Notes: generated by a model from the letters alone, not told the origin. Positions 7,552 through 16,801 are shown, counted from the first letter of the stretch. The stretch: DNA of 64,000 nt from Halothiobacillus sp. (GCA_016278265.1 JADQCE010000001.1:744001-808000), one strand, 5' to 3'. Made by a program: numbers and translations.

Positions 7552-9802
7552 AGACAAATCGCCGCTCCGGCGTGCGTGCGAAATCCTTCGGCAGCGTTTT
7601 TCTCGAAATATCATCGATTTGGAATCGCTTCTCGACAGAAGGCTGCAATGTAAACCCTTTGCGGTTGTTTGAAAAGACAAGTACGCCACCCGGGGCGAGG
7701 TGGGGCATGCAGGCCTCGATCAACTCGGGGTGATCCCGCTGGACGTCGAGCGTGTCTTCCATCGACTTGGAATTGGAGAAGGAAGGCGGGTCGAGAAAGA
7801 TCACGTCAAAGCGTTCTGCGGCCGGCGGCTGGTGGTCGAGCCAGCGCAGCACGTCCGCCCGGAGCAATTGGTGACGCCCGTCCACGGCGATTCCGTTGAG
7901 CTCGAAGTTGCGCTCGGCCCAGTCGAGGTAGGTATTGGAAAGATCCACCGACGTGGTGGCTTTTGCCCCGGCAACAGCGGCGCGCACCGAGGCGCTGGCG
8001 GTATAGCAGAACAGGTTCAGCAGGCGCTTGCCTCGGGACAACTCGGCGATGCGGTCGCGTACCAGGCGGTGATCGATGAACAGGCCGACATCGAGGTAGT
8101 CGGTGAAATTGATCACCAGCCGGGTGTCGCGTTCGCGCAGGACACGCTCGATGTGTTCCCCACCAAGCCGACCGTACTGCTGTCGACCGGACTGACGCGA
8201 GCGCTGGCGCACCACGACGCAGTCCGGGTCGATACCCAGCGTGTCGACCGCCGCGGCCGTGGCGGCAGCCAGGCGTCCTCGGGCCTTTTGTGGGTCGATC
8301 TGCTTGGGTGCCTGGTATTCCTGGATGTCCAGCCACGTCTGGTCGTCCTCGGTGCGGTACCAGTCCACGGCCAGCTTGAAGTCGGGCAGGTCGGCATCGT
8401 AGATGCGCAGGGCGTTGTCGCCCTGCTTGATCAGCGACTTGCGCTGCTTCCAGTTCTTGCCCAGGCGGTTGGCGAAGTCGGCGGCGTCGTACTCGCCGCG
8501 GCGGCCTTGCTCGATCAACCGGCCGGCCAATGCATGCGGTCCGGCGGCGCGGCGCACGCTTTTCTCCGAAAACTGGCCTCGCAGGAATTCCACCTCGACG
8601 CCCCCGTGGAGCACCATGAGGCGCTTTTCGAAACGCAACGGCCAGGTCAGCTCGCTTTCCGCGGCGCGCAGGATGCCCCAGTACCAACCGGGCAGGCATT
8701 CCACCCAGCGCGAGCACAAGGCGCTCCACTCGGATTGGTCCAGCGAGGCGTCGATGCGTTGGCCGAACGGCACGTTGCTGATCAGCAGACCGGTCTCGAC
8801 GGCTTGAAGTTCGGTGGGGCAGGGCGCGCGGAAGCTGTCGGCGTGGATCAGCTCGATCGCCTCGCCGAGGCCGGCAGACTCGATATTGGCGTGTGCGGCG
8901 GCGAGCTGCAGTGGGTCGCGGTCCTGGCCGACGATGGTAAGCGCGCCGCGCGCCGGCGGGTTATCGAGCCAGCCCCGGGCGGCGTCATCGAGGATCGCGT
9001 CGCGGGAGGCCGGCAGATGACCTTTCCAGGCGGGCGAGCCCAGCCGTCGACGACGCAGGGCGGCCGGCATGCCCCAGAGCGACAGGGCCGCCTCGACCAG
9101 GAAGGTGCCCGAGCCGCACATCGGATCAAACAGGCCACCGCCGAGGCTCGCCACCTGCGGCCAGCGCGCCCGCCACAACAGGCCGGCGGCCAGGTTCTCG
9201 CGCAGGGGAGCCTCGCCGCCATCGACGCGGTAGCCGCGGCGGTGCAGCGAGCCGTTGGACAGCTCGATGGCGAGACTGGCCTGACCGTTGCCGGAGACAT
9301 GGCAGTGCAGGCGCAGGCCGGGGGTCTCGCTGTCGATGTCCGGGCGTCGGCCGGTGGCCTCGCGGAACTGGTCGACGATCGCATCCTTCACCCGGGTCGC
9401 AATGAACCCCGTGTGGCGGAGGGCGTCGTTGCCGCCGGTGGCCGAAATCGAGAGGCTGTCGGTGGCGGCGAGATGAACCGACCAGTCGACCGAGTTGGCC
9501 AGCTCGTAGAGCTCGTCGGCCTGGGCGGCCGGCCCCCGCGCGATCGGCAGGTAGACGCGCCCGGCGATCAGGCTGTCGGCAAGCACGCGATAGACCGCCT
9601 CGACGGGGAGGTCGGCACTTGCCCCGAACGGCCGATCGCTGAACGGCTCGCCGGTCAGATGGCGCAGTTCCTCGGCCAGGGCGGTCTCCAGGCCGGGTGG
9701 GGCGATGACTTCCACCGACCAGAGCCCGGCCTGGTCCCGTTCAGGGGACGGCTCGGTGCCGGGGGCGGACAAGATAGGGGAGGGCGCGTCGGAATCAGTC
9801 AT
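7532..9802 (-). CDS. rlmL: bifunctional 23S rRNA methyltransferase RlmKL (m2G2445, m7G2069)
   Basis: Two methyltransferases in one 756-residue protein that modify 23S rRNA during ribosome assembly. The N-terminal THUMP domain (about 25-170) is followed by the RlmL domain, with SAM motif FDPMCGSGTFLVEAAL (~225). The C-terminal RlmK domain has LLNLFCYTASASVRAA and FDVIFLDPPSFSNSK. The RlmL catalytic motif, normally NPPYGER, reads SNVPFGQR here; the proline after Asn is replaced by Val. Length is slightly above E. coli (702). It is followed, with overlap, by the NlpC/P60 gene. Confidence 0.93.
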   Translation of the reverse strand: MTDSDAPSPILSAPGTEPSPERDQAGLWSVEVIAPPGLETALAEELRHLTGEPFSDRPFGASADLPVEAVYRVLADSLIAGRVYLPIARGPAAQADELYELANSVDWSVHLAATDSLSISATGGNDALRHTGFIATRVKDAIVDQFREATGRRPDIDSETPGLRLHCHVSGNGQASLAIELSNGSLHRRGYRVDGGEAPLRENLAAGLLWRARWPQVASLGGGLFDPMCGSGTFLVEAALSLWGMPAALRRRRLGSPAWKGHLPASRDAILDDAARGWLDNPPARGALTIVGQDRDPLQLAAAHANIESAGLGEAIELIHADSFRAPCPTELQAVETGLLISNVPFGQRIDASLDQSEWSALCSRWVECLPGWYWGILRAAESELTWPLRFEKRLMVLHGGVEVEFLRGQFSEKSVRRAAGPHALAGRLIEQGRRGEYDAADFANRLGKNWKQRKSLIKQGDNALRIYDADLPDFKLAVDWYRTEDDQTWLDIQEYQAPKQIDPQKARGRLAAATAAAVDTLGIDPDCVVVRQRSRQSGRQQYGRLGGEHIERVLRERDTRLVINFTDYLDVGLFIDHRLVRDRIAELSRGKRLLNLFCYTASASVRAAVAGAKATTSVDLSNTYLDWAERNFELNGIAVDGRHQLLRADVLRWLDHQPPAAERFDVIFLDPPSFSNSKSMEDTLDVQRDHPELIEACMPHLAPGGVLVFSNNRKGFTLQPSVEKRFQIDDISRKTLPKDFARTPERRFVCEIRRR

Positions 9803-9863
9803 GGCAAAACAAGCGAGTCTACCGGAATGGCGAGTTCATTCCGATCGTTTTCGGCGCCGGTCG

Positions 9864-10664
9864 TCATGGGGTGGCGGGGCCGCGAACGAGGTGCAGGCGG
9901 GATTCGAACCGACCCTCGAAGTGGGCATCGAGCGTCACGCCCCGTGGGTTCGCCTTGATTGCCAAACCGGGTTGTGCGGGCGGCTCGCTTTTCTGCAGGG
10001 CCAGCATCCCCTCGGGCCAGCTCACTTCCAGGCGCACCTGCATTGGGTAGTAGCCGTCGAGAAAACGCCGCATGAAGGGACCATTGTCGACCACGTAACC
10101 TGCCTTGTCCGGGTGCGGCAGGATGGCGAGCACCTCGGCCTCGACGCAAAGGCTGGCGCCGCGCTCGATCTCCCTCATCTGCACGCTGGGTCCATCGACT
10201 TCGGCCTGCCCGACGCCGTCGCGACCGGTGATGCGAATGTCGCGCGTGCGCTCGCCGTCGTAGACGATCTGCACCGCCGTGGCCGGGTCGAGGTTGTGGT
10301 GGCACTGGTGCATCCGGGCCCAGCCGTTGGCAAGGGTTTCCCATGCCATGTCGATTCGTTTTTCCATGCGTGCGGAATCCGGGGAAGGCTCTTGTTGCAG
10401 GAAAACGAGCTCCCCCTCGTTGACGTTGCGCGCACGTTCCATCTGGCGCTCGCGTTCCTCGGCGGCTTCCCAGGCGGCCTCCCACTCGGCCTCCCACTCG
10501 GCCTCTTGGCTCGATGGTTCCGAATCGGCCGCGATCGCAGGCGTGGCGACCAGGGCGAGACTGGCGAACGCGAGGCTTGGGACGGCCGCGGATTTCATGA
10601 GCTGTCGTGCCATGAACCGCGGCGGTCGAATGAATAGATGCATCAAACGGGGGCTAATCGGCAT
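9864..10664 (-). CDS. exported protein of unknown function with Glu/Trp repeat
   Basis: Not recognised. The 266-residue product has a long basic n-region and then a signal-peptide core (VPSLAFASLALVATPAIAA). A charged helical segment with short repeats EAEWEAEWEAAWEA follows, encoded by a 12-bp tandem repeat. The C-terminal ~180 residues look globular and secreted (MHQCHHNLDPATAVQIVYDGERTRD..., then GYYPMQVRLEVSWPEGML). The ATG at 10664 has GGAG 8 nt upstream. Inner ATGs at 10613 and 10598 would give a more usual signal peptide but lack ribosome sites. It is divergent from the next gene, which is also an exported, helix-rich unknown. Confidence 0.7.
   Translation of the reverse strand: MPISPRLMHLFIRPPRFMARQLMKSAAVPSLAFASLALVATPAIAADSEPSSQEAEWEAEWEAAWEAAEERERQMERARNVNEGELVFLQQEPSPDSARMEKRIDMAWETLANGWARMHQCHHNLDPATAVQIVYDGERTRDIRITGRDGVGQAEVDGPSVQMREIERGASLCVEAEVLAILPHPDKAGYVVDNGPFMRRFLDGYYPMQVRLEVSWPEGMLALQKSEPPAQPGLAIKANPRGVTLDAHFEGRFESRLHLVRGPATP
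10475..10505. repeat. 12-bp tandem repeat inside an exported-protein gene
   Basis: The unit CGGCCTCCCACT occurs twice and then partly a third time. In the coding frame it produces the EAEW/EAEW/EAAW run. Copy number could vary by slippage without shifting the frame, since the unit is four codons. Confidence 0.8.
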
Positions 10665-10825
10665 GGATGCACTCCGTGGGGGCTTGGGTAGACGTTTGGC
10701 GGGTCTCAGGAAAATAGACCACGAACAACGGGGTGATCGACGTGGCGAAACAGGGGGGAGCTGACTATTGTCATTTGGGGGGAAGGTGCCCCCATGTCGT
10801 CCTCGTCAACGGGGAGGAGGAAGTG

Positions 10826-11305
10826 ATGAGCAAGACAATGGTTTCGACCGCCGGCGCAATCGCCTTGGCGGTAGGCTTGGCGTTGCCGACGATTACGCTG
10901 GCACAAAGCAATCTGGCCGATCCGCCGGTCTATGGTGGCCAGTTAATGACCGAACAGGAACGTCTCGAGTACCGGGAGCAAATGCGCGAAGCACAGACCG
11001 TCGAGGAGCGAGAGCAATTGCGATCCGAGCACGTCGAGCGCATGCAGGAACGTGCCCGCGATCAGGGCGTGACCCTGCCCGCCGACCGTCCCGGTGCAGG
11101 CATGGGGCCACAGGGTGACACCGAGCGGGATAGACGAATGATGCAGGATGATCGAATGCAGCCTCGCGATGGCCAGGGCCAGGGCCAGGGCCAGGGCATG
11201 GAAGAGCGCTACCGTGAAGAGCATCAGGAGCAGCGCCGTGAACACATGATGGAGAATGATAATTACCGAGGTGGCTCGGGCATGGGCGGCGGTGGACGCA
11301 ATTGA
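10826..11305 (+). CDS. small exported Glu/Arg/Met-rich protein of unknown function
   Basis: A 159-residue product with a clear signal peptide (cleavage near TITLAQ). The mature part has a MTEQERLEYREQMREAQTVE block followed by REQLRSEHVERMQERARDQG and VTLPADRP. This pattern recurs in conserved small periplasmic proteobacterial proteins that have no assigned function. The C-terminal third is low complexity (GQGQGQGQG, Met/Arg/Glu-rich, Gly tail). The start is fixed by GGGGAGGAGGAAGTG just upstream of the ATG; the frame opens earlier at 10733 but without a ribosome site. A strong terminator follows, so it is monocistronic. Confidence 0.75.
   Translation: MSKTMVSTAGAIALAVGLALPTITLAQSNLADPPVYGGQLMTEQERLEYREQMREAQTVEEREQLRSEHVERMQERARDQGVTLPADRPGAGMGPQGDTERDRRMMQDDRMQPRDGQGQGQGQGMEERYREEHQEQRREHMMENDNYRGGSGMGGGGRN
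11171..11197. repeat. 6-bp tandem repeat (GGCCAG x4)
   Basis: Four perfect GGCCAG copies plus GGC encode Gly-Gln dipeptides in the small exported protein. The frame is preserved whatever the copy number. Confidence 0.85.
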
Positions 11306-11396
11306 GTCGGTCAACGGACGCGTGATCCGTCTGCGATCTTTGTATTGAGCGGGATCGGTCTCTATCTGGGCCCACATGCCCTCGGTAACTCGACAG

Positions 11397-11430
11397 CCCC
11401 GGCAGGATGACCTGCCGGGGTTTCTCGTTT
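11397..11430 (+). terminator. intrinsic terminator
   Basis: CCCCGGCAGG (11397-11406) pairs perfectly with CCTGCCGGGG (11411-11420) around an ATGA loop, followed by TTTCTCGTTT. It ends the transcript of the small exported protein gene. Confidence 0.85.
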
Positions 11431-11583
11431 CTCAGTGAGTCGACCTTGAACATGAGTCCGGTGATATCCGGGCAAATTGGCGACCGGCTCGCCGTCAGCC
11501 GTCGAGATGGATTATTGTTGCCGTTGCGCGCACGGTCTCGAGACCGCGGCGTGCAGAGCAGGCAAACCAACCACGGAGAGCGC

Positions 11584-13251
11584 ATGTCCGCCGCACCGAT
11601 CGCCAACGAACCATCGGCAACGAGCGACCACGCCGGCAGCGCCCAAGGGGCCCGAACCCGCCGGGCCAACGAATCCGCCCTGCTGGACATCCGCGATCTC
11701 AATGTCAGCGTCGGGCAGGCGTCGATCGTGCGAGGCGTCTCTCTGCATCTCGACCGCGGCGAGCGGCTGGCCCTGGTGGGTGAGTCGGGTTCGGGTAAAA
11801 CCGTCACCGCGCTCTCGATACTGCGGCTTTTCGATGCCGCCGATGCCTCCATGCAGGGAGAGATCCGCTTCGAGGACGAGGATGTCCTCACTATGAGCAT
11901 GCCGCAGGTGCGGCGCCTGCGCGGTGGTCGAGTCGGGATGATCTTCCAGGAGCCGATGACCGCGTTGAACCCGCTCAAGACGATCGGCGCGCAGATCGCC
12001 GAGGTGTTGGTGCGCCACCTGGGGCTGGGCGGGCAGGCGTTGCGTCGACGGGTGCGCGAACTGCTCGATCAGGTGCGCTTGCCTGAACCGGAGCGGGTGA
12101 TGCGGGCCTTGCCGCACCAGCTCTCCGGCGGGCAGCGCCAACGCGCCATGATTGCCATGGCCATCGCCTGTAACCCCAGTCTCGTGATTGCCGACGAGCC
12201 GACCACGGCACTGGATGCCGGCTTGCGCAAGACCATCATGGACCTGCTGGTCGAGTTGCAGCAGCGACTGGGCATGAGCTTGTTGCTCATTACCCACGAC
12301 CTGCCGGTGGTGCGACGTTATGCCGATCGGGTAATGGTGATGCGAGATGGGCGCATCGTCGAGGCGGGCCCCACCGATGCGATCTTTAGCCGCCCGAAGG
12401 ACAGTTATACCCAGACCTTGCTGGAGGCACGCCAGGTCGCGCCCATGATCGGCCCGATCGAGGAGGGCGCCGCCGAGCGACTGCGCTGTGCAGGGTTGAG
12501 CGTGACGGTCGGCAAGCGGCGCTGGTTCGGGCCCGATACGCGTAGCGAGATACTCAAGGGGATCGATCTTGCCCTGCATGCCGGTCAGACGCTGGGCGTG
12601 GTGGGCGAGTCCGGTTCCGGCAAGACGACGTTGGCGTTGTCACTGCTGCAATTGATGGACGGGGCCGAGGGGGCCGTGTGGCTCGCCGGCCGCCGGGTGG
12701 ACGGCTTGCGTGAAAAGCAGTTTCGTCCGTTTCGACGTGATCTGCAGGTGGTGTTCCAGGATCCTTACGGCGCGCTATCGCCCCGCATGAACATCGCCCA
12801 GATCGTCGGCGAGGGGCTGGATGTCCACGAAGCCAGTCTCACGAGCGGCGAGCGGCATCGGCGCATCGAACGGGTGCTCGAGGAAGTGGGTCTCGATCCA
12901 GCGGTGATGTCGCGTTACCCGCACGAGTTTTCCGGTGGACAACGGCAGCGGATTGCCATTGCCCGGGCCCTGATTCTCAAGCCCAAGGTGCTGATCCTGG
13001 ACGAGCCGACCAGCGCGCTCGATGCGGCTGTGCAGTTGCAGGTACTGAGCCTGCTGCGGGATTTGCAGGCCGAGCACGATCTCACCTACTTGTTGATCAC
13101 CCACGATCTCGCCGTGGTGCGTGCGTTGGCCCACCGGGTGATCGTGATGCTCGAGGGGGAGGTGATCGAGTCTGGCCCGACCGGGGAGTTGCTTGATTCA
13201 CCCGGCCATGAGTACACCCGTCAGCTGATCGACAGTGCGCTGATGGCCTAA
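11584..13251 (+). CDS. double-ATPase ABC protein, oligopeptide/microcin C type (YejF-like)
   Basis: Both ATPase halves of an oligopeptide-type importer are fused in one 555-residue cytoplasmic protein. Domain 1 (about 35-285) has GESGSGKT, LSGGQRQRAMIAMAI and VIADEPTTALD. Domain 2 (about 305-550) has GESGSGKTTLALSLL, FSGGQRQRIAIARAL and LILDEPTSALDAA. Both have full Walker A, signature and Walker B motifs, so both should hydrolyse ATP. This is the YejF/DppD-DppF architecture. No permease or binding-protein gene is adjacent, so the membrane partner must be elsewhere. The ATG at 11584 has ACGGAG 8 nt before it. The gene overlaps its convergent neighbour at the stop codons. Confidence 0.9.
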   Translation: MSAAPIANEPSATSDHAGSAQGARTRRANESALLDIRDLNVSVGQASIVRGVSLHLDRGERLALVGESGSGKTVTALSILRLFDAADASMQGEIRFEDEDVLTMSMPQVRRLRGGRVGMIFQEPMTALNPLKTIGAQIAEVLVRHLGLGGQALRRRVRELLDQVRLPEPERVMRALPHQLSGGQRQRAMIAMAIACNPSLVIADEPTTALDAGLRKTIMDLLVELQQRLGMSLLLITHDLPVVRRYADRVMVMRDGRIVEAGPTDAIFSRPKDSYTQTLLEARQVAPMIGPIEEGAAERLRCAGLSVTVGKRRWFGPDTRSEILKGIDLALHAGQTLGVVGESGSGKTTLALSLLQLMDGAEGAVWLAGRRVDGLREKQFRPFRRDLQVVFQDPYGALSPRMNIAQIVGEGLDVHEASLTSGERHRRIERVLEEVGLDPAVMSRYPHEFSGGQRQRIAIARALILKPKVLILDEPTSALDAAVQLQVLSLLRDLQAEHDLTYLLITHDLAVVRALAHRVIVMLEGEVIESGPTGELLDSPGHEYTRQLIDSALMA

Positions 13252-14403
13252 ATAGGCGAGTCCGGCCTGGATAAGGCGGATCGGGATGCCGTTGGTTCGA
13301 TGATCTCGATCACGTCATCCACCCCATTGATGGCGATGCGGCCGCGGCCGGCTGCCTTGGCGGCATAGAGCGCCTGGTCGGCCCGACGTAACAGCTCTTC
13401 GCCGTTGTCATCCCCGCGCGGTGGCTCGAGGCTGGCAACCCCGATACTGGTGCGGGTGTCGCAGGGGGCGAAATCGGTGCGTTCCACGGCATCGAGAACC
13501 CGCCTGGCTACATCGGCGGCCGCTCGACGGTCCGCCAACGGCAGGATGATGGCAGATTCATCACCCCCGTAGCGGGCCATGAAATCAGTGGGCCGCGAGA
13601 CCGAGCGCAGGATGTCGGCGAAGGTGCGAATGACCCGGTCACCGACCTGGTGGCCGAATTGATCGTTGCAGGGTTTGAATCGATCGAGATCGAGGATTAC
13701 CAGCGACAGCGGGCTCTCGTGGTCACGGGTCAGGAGCAGATCTTCGTCCAGCCGCGCGTCGAAGGCCGATCGATTCCCGAGTCGCGAGAGGTTGTCGGTG
13801 TCGGCCCGGACCCGCAGTTCCCCGGCGAGGGCTTCCAGCTCGTGGTTGCGGTGCTCAAGATAAGCCAGGATCACCTCGCGCTCTTCTTCTTCGCGGTGCA
13901 ATTGTTGTTCGCGCTGCCCCAGTTCTATCAGCCGCATCACCTGGCGAGCGAGGGCGTCCAGCGTTTCGCGTTGCGCATCGTCGAGCGTGCGTGGCTGATG
14001 GTCGACCACGCATAGCGTGCCGAGCGCCAGCCCGTCACTGGTAACCAGGGGGGGCGCCATAATAGAAGATGGTGGCTGGGTCGGCATCGACGACATTGGG
14101 GTTGTCGGCGAAGCGAGGATCGTGACGGGCGTCGGGGACGTAGGTGGCGCGGTCCGGCGTGAGAATCGCATGGGCACACAAGGTCTGGCCACGCTCGGTC
14201 TCCCCGAACGTGGCGCCATCCACCGACTTGAACCATTCCCGGTCCGTGTCGATCAGCCCAATCAACGCCAGCGGAGTGCCGGCGATGTAACGAGCAATAC
14301 GCGTCAGATCATCGAACGACGCCTCGGAAGACGTGTCGAGGATATTGAGACGCCGCAGGGCCTCGACTCGTTCGCTTTCGTTGACCGGTACTGCTGGCTG
14401 CAT
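13248..14403 (-). pseudogene. GAF-GGDEF diguanylate cyclase gene, frameshifted in a 7-G tract
   Basis: Two frames together encode one GAF-GGDEF protein. The first starts MQPAVPVNESERVEALRRL at 14403 and contains most of the GAF domain (TPLALIGLIDTDREWFKS, GQTLCAHAIL, YYGAP), then runs into a stop at 14035. The second resumes exactly there with PLVTSDGLALGTLCVVD, a coiled segment and the GGDEF domain. The switch point is seven G at 14048-14054 (C on the coding strand). Deleting one base restores a 384-codon reading frame. The GGDEF domain has DLDRFKPCNDQFGHQVGD and an RPTD I-site, but the signature reads GGDES. Possible causes are a real mutation, phase variation or an assembly error; the sequence cannot tell which. 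Confidence 0.85.
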
Positions 14404-14445
14404 GGGCCTCCGTCCGAGTCGGGGGCGTCCACGATTGGAGGTGGA

Positions 14446-15663
14446 TCAACCCTCGAAGCGCTGCATTACCAACGAGGCGTTGGTGCCGCCGAAACCAAAG
14501 CTGTTGGAAAGGATCGTGTTGATCCGCTGACCTTCGAGCTTCTCCGTGGCGATGTTGGCGTTTTCCGCCTCCGGCTCGAGGGTCTCGACGTTGGCCGAGG
14601 CGGCGACGAAGTCGTTTTGCATCATCAGCAGCGAGTAGATCGCCTCGTGGACGCCAGCGGCACCCAGCGCGTGGCCGGAGAGCGACTTGGTCGAGGTGAC
14701 AATGGGCTGATGCTCACCGAAGACCTCGGTCATCGCTTGGAGTTCGCGCAGGTCACCGACCTTGGTGGAGGTGCCGTGGGCGTTGACGTAGTCGATCGGT
14801 GCCTCGACGGTGGCTAGGGCCTGCTGCATGCAGCGCACGGCGCCTTCGCCTGACGGCTGGACCATGTCGTAGCCGTCGGAGGTGGCACCGTAACCGGTGA
14901 CCTCGGCAAGGATGGTTGCACCACGGGCCTGGGCATGCTCGAGCGACTCGAGCACAACCATGCCGCCACCGCCGGCGATCACGAACCCATCGCGATCGAC
15001 GTCGTAGGGCCGCGACGCCTTGTCGGGCGTGTCGTTGAAATTCGAGGACAGGGCGCCCATGGCGTCGAACATCGCCGACAGCGACCAGTGCAGTTCCTCG
15101 CCGCCCCCGGCAAAGATCACGTCCTGCTTGCCGAACTGGATCTGCTCGACGCCGGCACCGATGCAGTGCGCGGAGGTCGAGCAGGCCGAGCTGATCGAGT
15201 AGTTGATACCCTTGATCTTGAATGGCGTGGCCAGACAGGCCGAGGTGGTCGAACCCATGGTGCGGGTGACCATGTAGGGGCCGACCCGCTTGATGCCCTT
15301 TTCCCGGGCGATGTCGGCGGTAGCGACGATATTCTCGCAGGACGAGCCACCCGAGCCGGTGATCAGGCCGGCGCGCGGATTGGACACCTGCTCTTCGGTC
15401 AGGCCGGATTGCTCGATCGCTTCTTTCATCGCCAGGTAGTTGTAGGCGGCCGCCGACCCCATGAAACGCAAGAGTTTGCGATCGATGTGCTCGGCAGGGT
15501 CGATCTTGAGTGTGCCGGCCACGTGGGACCGGAAACCGTGCTCGACCTGCTCGGGGTTGCGTTCGATACCCGAACGGCCCTCTTGGAGCGAGGCGAGCAC
15601 CTCTTTGCAGTTGTTGCCCAGGCTGGACACGATGCCCATGCCCGTGATGACGACTCGGCGCAT
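14446..15663 (-). CDS. fabB: 3-oxoacyl-ACP synthase I
   Basis: Condensing enzyme of type II fatty-acid synthesis that elongates acyl-ACP with malonyl-ACP and is needed for unsaturated fatty acids. At 405 residues it matches E. coli FabB. The Cys-His-His triad is complete: Cys161 in [10 protein letters not shown], His in [11 protein letters not shown] and His in [12 protein letters not shown]. The glycine-rich [13 protein letters not shown] closes the C-terminus. It starts 7 nt after the fabA stop, so the two form an operon, as in other gammaproteobacteria that make unsaturated fatty acids anaerobically. Confidence 0.97.
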   Translation of the reverse strand: MRRVVITGMGIVSSLGNNCKEVLASLQEGRSGIERNPEQVEHGFRSHVAGTLKIDPAEHIDRKLLRFMGSAAAYNYLAMKEAIEQSGLTEEQVSNPRAGLITGSGGSSCENIVATADIAREKGIKRVGPYMVTRTMGSTTSACLATPFKIKGINYSISSACSTSAHCIGAGVEQIQFGKQDVIFAGGGEELHWSLSAMFDAMGALSSNFNDTPDKASRPYDVDRDGFVIAGGGGMVVLESLEHAQARGATILAEVTGYGATSDGYDMVQPSGEGAVRCMQQALATVEAPIDYVNAHGTSTKVGDLRELQAMTEVFGEHQPIVTSTKSLSGHALGAAGVHEAIYSLLMMQNDFVAASANVETLEPEAENANIATEKLEGQRINTILSNSFGFGGTNASLVMQRFEG

Positions 15664-15670
15664 TGAGTAG

Positions 15671-16189
15671 TTACTCCGAAAGTGCTTCTGTGCTGGTAAA
15701 CAGTCCTACCCGAAGATCTTTGGCTTCGTAGATGACGACACCGTCGCAAAGCATTTGCGCATCGGCAATGCCCATCGTGAGCTTGCGCATGATGACGCGC
15801 TTCATCTGCACACGATATTCAACCTTCTTGTTTCTCGGCAAGACCTGTCCCGAGAATTTTACATCACCAACGCCCAAAGCGCGCCCGTGGCCCTTGCCGC
15901 CACTCCAGCCGAGGAAGAAGCCGACCAGCTGCCACATGGCATCCAGGCCCAGGCAGCCCGGCATCACCGGGTCGCCCTCGAAATGGCAGGCGAAGAACCA
16001 CAGATCCGGATGGATCTTCAGTTCCGCCCGCATCTCGCCCTTGCCGTATTCGCCACCCTCGTCGGTGATCAGGTCGATCCGATCGAACATCAGCATCGGC
16101 GGCAGCGGCAGTTGCGCGTTGCCGGGCCCGAACATCTCGCCCTTGGCGCAGCGAATCAGGTCGTCGTATTCGAAGGTCGATTGGGACAT
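15671..16189 (-). CDS. fabA: 3-hydroxydecanoyl-ACP dehydratase/isomerase
   Basis: Dehydrates 3-hydroxydecanoyl-ACP and isomerises trans-2 to cis-3-decenoyl-ACP, the branch point to unsaturated fatty acids. The product is 172 residues, the same as E. coli. The active site is visible as [24 protein letters not shown] (split here: His69 and Asp83). The ATG at 16189 has AGGA 5 nt upstream. The frame is open further upstream, but those extra residues have no counterpart in the family. It is followed directly by fabB. Confidence 0.97.
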   Translation of the reverse strand: MSQSTFEYDDLIRCAKGEMFGPGNAQLPLPPMLMFDRIDLITDEGGEYGKGEMRAELKIHPDLWFFACHFEGDPVMPGCLGLDAMWQLVGFFLGWSGGKGHGRALGVGDVKFSGQVLPRNKKVEYRVQMKRVIMRKLTMGIADAQMLCDGVVIYEAKDLRVGLFTSTEALSE

Positions 16190-16330
16190 GGTATTCCTGG
16201 CGCAAAAACGCGGATGGTACCGCAATACGCGCTCGTACGCAGCCCGCGGCAAATCACACGGCGCGTCGGTAAATGGTTTGGCATATGATCACCTGTGTCC
16301 TTGTCAAAGACAACGAGTGGAGGTGACAAG

Positions 16331-16801
16331 ATGAAAGGACGTGTCGACAAAGCGGTCGCGGGCCTGATGGCATTGCTGCTGGCCCCGGGCCTGGCATTGG
16401 GGACGGCGCAGGCCAGCGAGGACGAACACGATGCCAGCGGCGTGCACGAATTCCACGAAACCATGGAGGAACTGGGCGAGCACGCCGAGCAGATCGTCAA
16501 GGCCATCAACCATGAAGACTGGCAGTGGGTGGCCAAAGAGGCGCGTGCCATCGCGGAGCACCCGCGCCCGCCGGCCGAGGAGCGCCAACGCATCATGGCG
16601 TTCGCCGGGGATCGTCGGGCCGAGTTCCAGGAAGCCGATCACGCCGCCCACGAGGCGGCGGCGACGCTTGCCGACGTGGCGGATGCCGGCGACGGTCGCG
16701 AGGTCATTCGAGCGTTTGCCGACCTGCAAGCCACCTGTCTCGATTGTCACGCGAGTTTCCGAGATGATTTCCGCCAGCACTTCTACATGGGGAGCAAGTA
16801 G
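16331..16801 (+). CDS. cytochrome c'-type (class II) monohaem c-type cytochrome
   Basis: A 156-residue periplasmic haem protein. It has a signal peptide (cleavage near GTAQA) and then a four-helix pattern. The single haem site CLDCH lies near the C-terminus, in the context DLQATCLDCHASFRDDFRQHF, the hallmark of class II cytochromes c and c'. Members bind NO or take part in electron transfer and stress defence; which applies here is not visible. The start is fixed by GGAGGTGACAAG before the ATG. An inverted repeat TTGTC-AAA-GACAA (16301-16313) sits in the leader just before the ribosome site. It is divergent from fabA. Confidence 0.85.
   Translation: MKGRVDKAVAGLMALLLAPGLALGTAQASEDEHDASGVHEFHETMEELGEHAEQIVKAINHEDWQWVAKEARAIAEHPRPPAEERQRIMAFAGDRRAEFQEADHAAHEAAATLADVADAGDGREVIRAFADLQATCLDCHASFRDDFRQHFYMGSK

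Noticed and set aside
7700-9958. A 752-codon open frame on the plus strand opposite rlmL
   Set aside because: High-GC antisense shadow: rlmL on the other strand has complete domains and a family match; the plus frame has no recognisable domain and no ribosome site.
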